A DNA stretch of 64,000 bases from Pyrinomonadaceae bacterium (GTDB taxonomy: Bacteria; Acidobacteriota; Blastocatellia; Pyrinomonadales; Pyrinomonadaceae): NCBI GenBank assembly GCA_019186825.1, contig JABARP010000010.1, forward strand, positions 297,037 to 361,036. The letters run 5' to 3'. Positions 63,957-64,000 of this stretch are shown one piece after another. How positions within the stretch are numbered: position 1 is the first letter of the stretch; every line of letters starts with the position of its first letter. The position numbers were made by a program, and so were the translations under genes. The notes under the pieces are model-generated. The model was given only the letters and a program-made list of their open reading frames with translations, was not told the DNA's origin and made no database searches.

Positions 63957-64000
63957 TCGCTCGAAAAGGACAGTAGCCAGCTCGATTTAATTATTAATTA

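Overview
The window looks like a bacterial chromosome segment of moderately high GC. Gene content (a type IV pilus pilB-X-pilT-pilC block, three tandem DUF3857 proteins, PEGA/TPR proteins, a sparse T6SS fragment, many dispersed CTTTGCG/CGCAAAG repeats) is most reminiscent of Acidobacteriota, perhaps Blastocatellia. This is inferred from gene content only; no rRNA or other decisive marker is present.

Layout. (1) 1-14974, all on the minus strand: a surface-polysaccharide locus read right to left. It holds a PEP-mutase-like enzyme, a sugar aminotransferase, a flippase, a SAM methyltransferase, a frameshifted GT2, a zinc-ribbon methyltransferase, two GT4 glycosyltransferases, a hexapeptide acyltransferase, a polytopic membrane protein, an asparagine-synthase-like amidotransferase, an RfbA-like nucleotidyltransferase and the 5' end of an RfbC-like epimerase. 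A four-copy tandem repeat array and a GxxExxY (PD-(D/E)XK fold) gene sit between the last two. (2) 15-18.1 kb: an orphan FMN/Fe-S glutamate-synthase-domain protein, then an arsR-arsM operon behind a perfect inverted-repeat operator. (3) 18.1-21.2 kb: small membrane-protein genes in repeat- and hairpin-rich DNA. (4) 21.2-26.6 kb: thiC with a TPP riboswitch, an S41 peptidase, a tRNA(CAU) and a PEGA/TPR protein. (5) 26.7-32.1 kb: a pilus motor operon (pilB, an Arg-rich secreted protein, pilT, pilC). (6) 32.1-39.7 kb: dxs, a DsbA-like lipoprotein plus VKOR pair, an ECF sigma/anti-sigma pair and an M16 peptidase. (7) 39.7-40.8 kb: repeats and hairpins. (8) 40.8-47.1 kb: three DUF3857 proteins, two with the transglutaminase triad lost. 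(9) 47.2-53.4 kb: housekeeping genes (class I aldolase, MBL hydrolase, GNAT, DHH phosphoesterase, APC permease). (10) 53.6-58.7 kb: a T6SS fragment tssL-tssM-tagJ. (11) 58.9-64 kb: a POT peptide transporter, a second tRNA(CAU), a transglutaminase-like protein, ychF, and an ArsR-SRPBCC-DoxX operon with duplicated operators.

The most unusual material lies between genes: a family of nested CTTTGCG/CGCAAAG inverted-repeat elements, tandem beside the GxxExxY gene and dispersed elsewhere, plus arrays of short hairpins. Coordinates and motifs were read by eye; family names rest on recognised motifs, not on searches.
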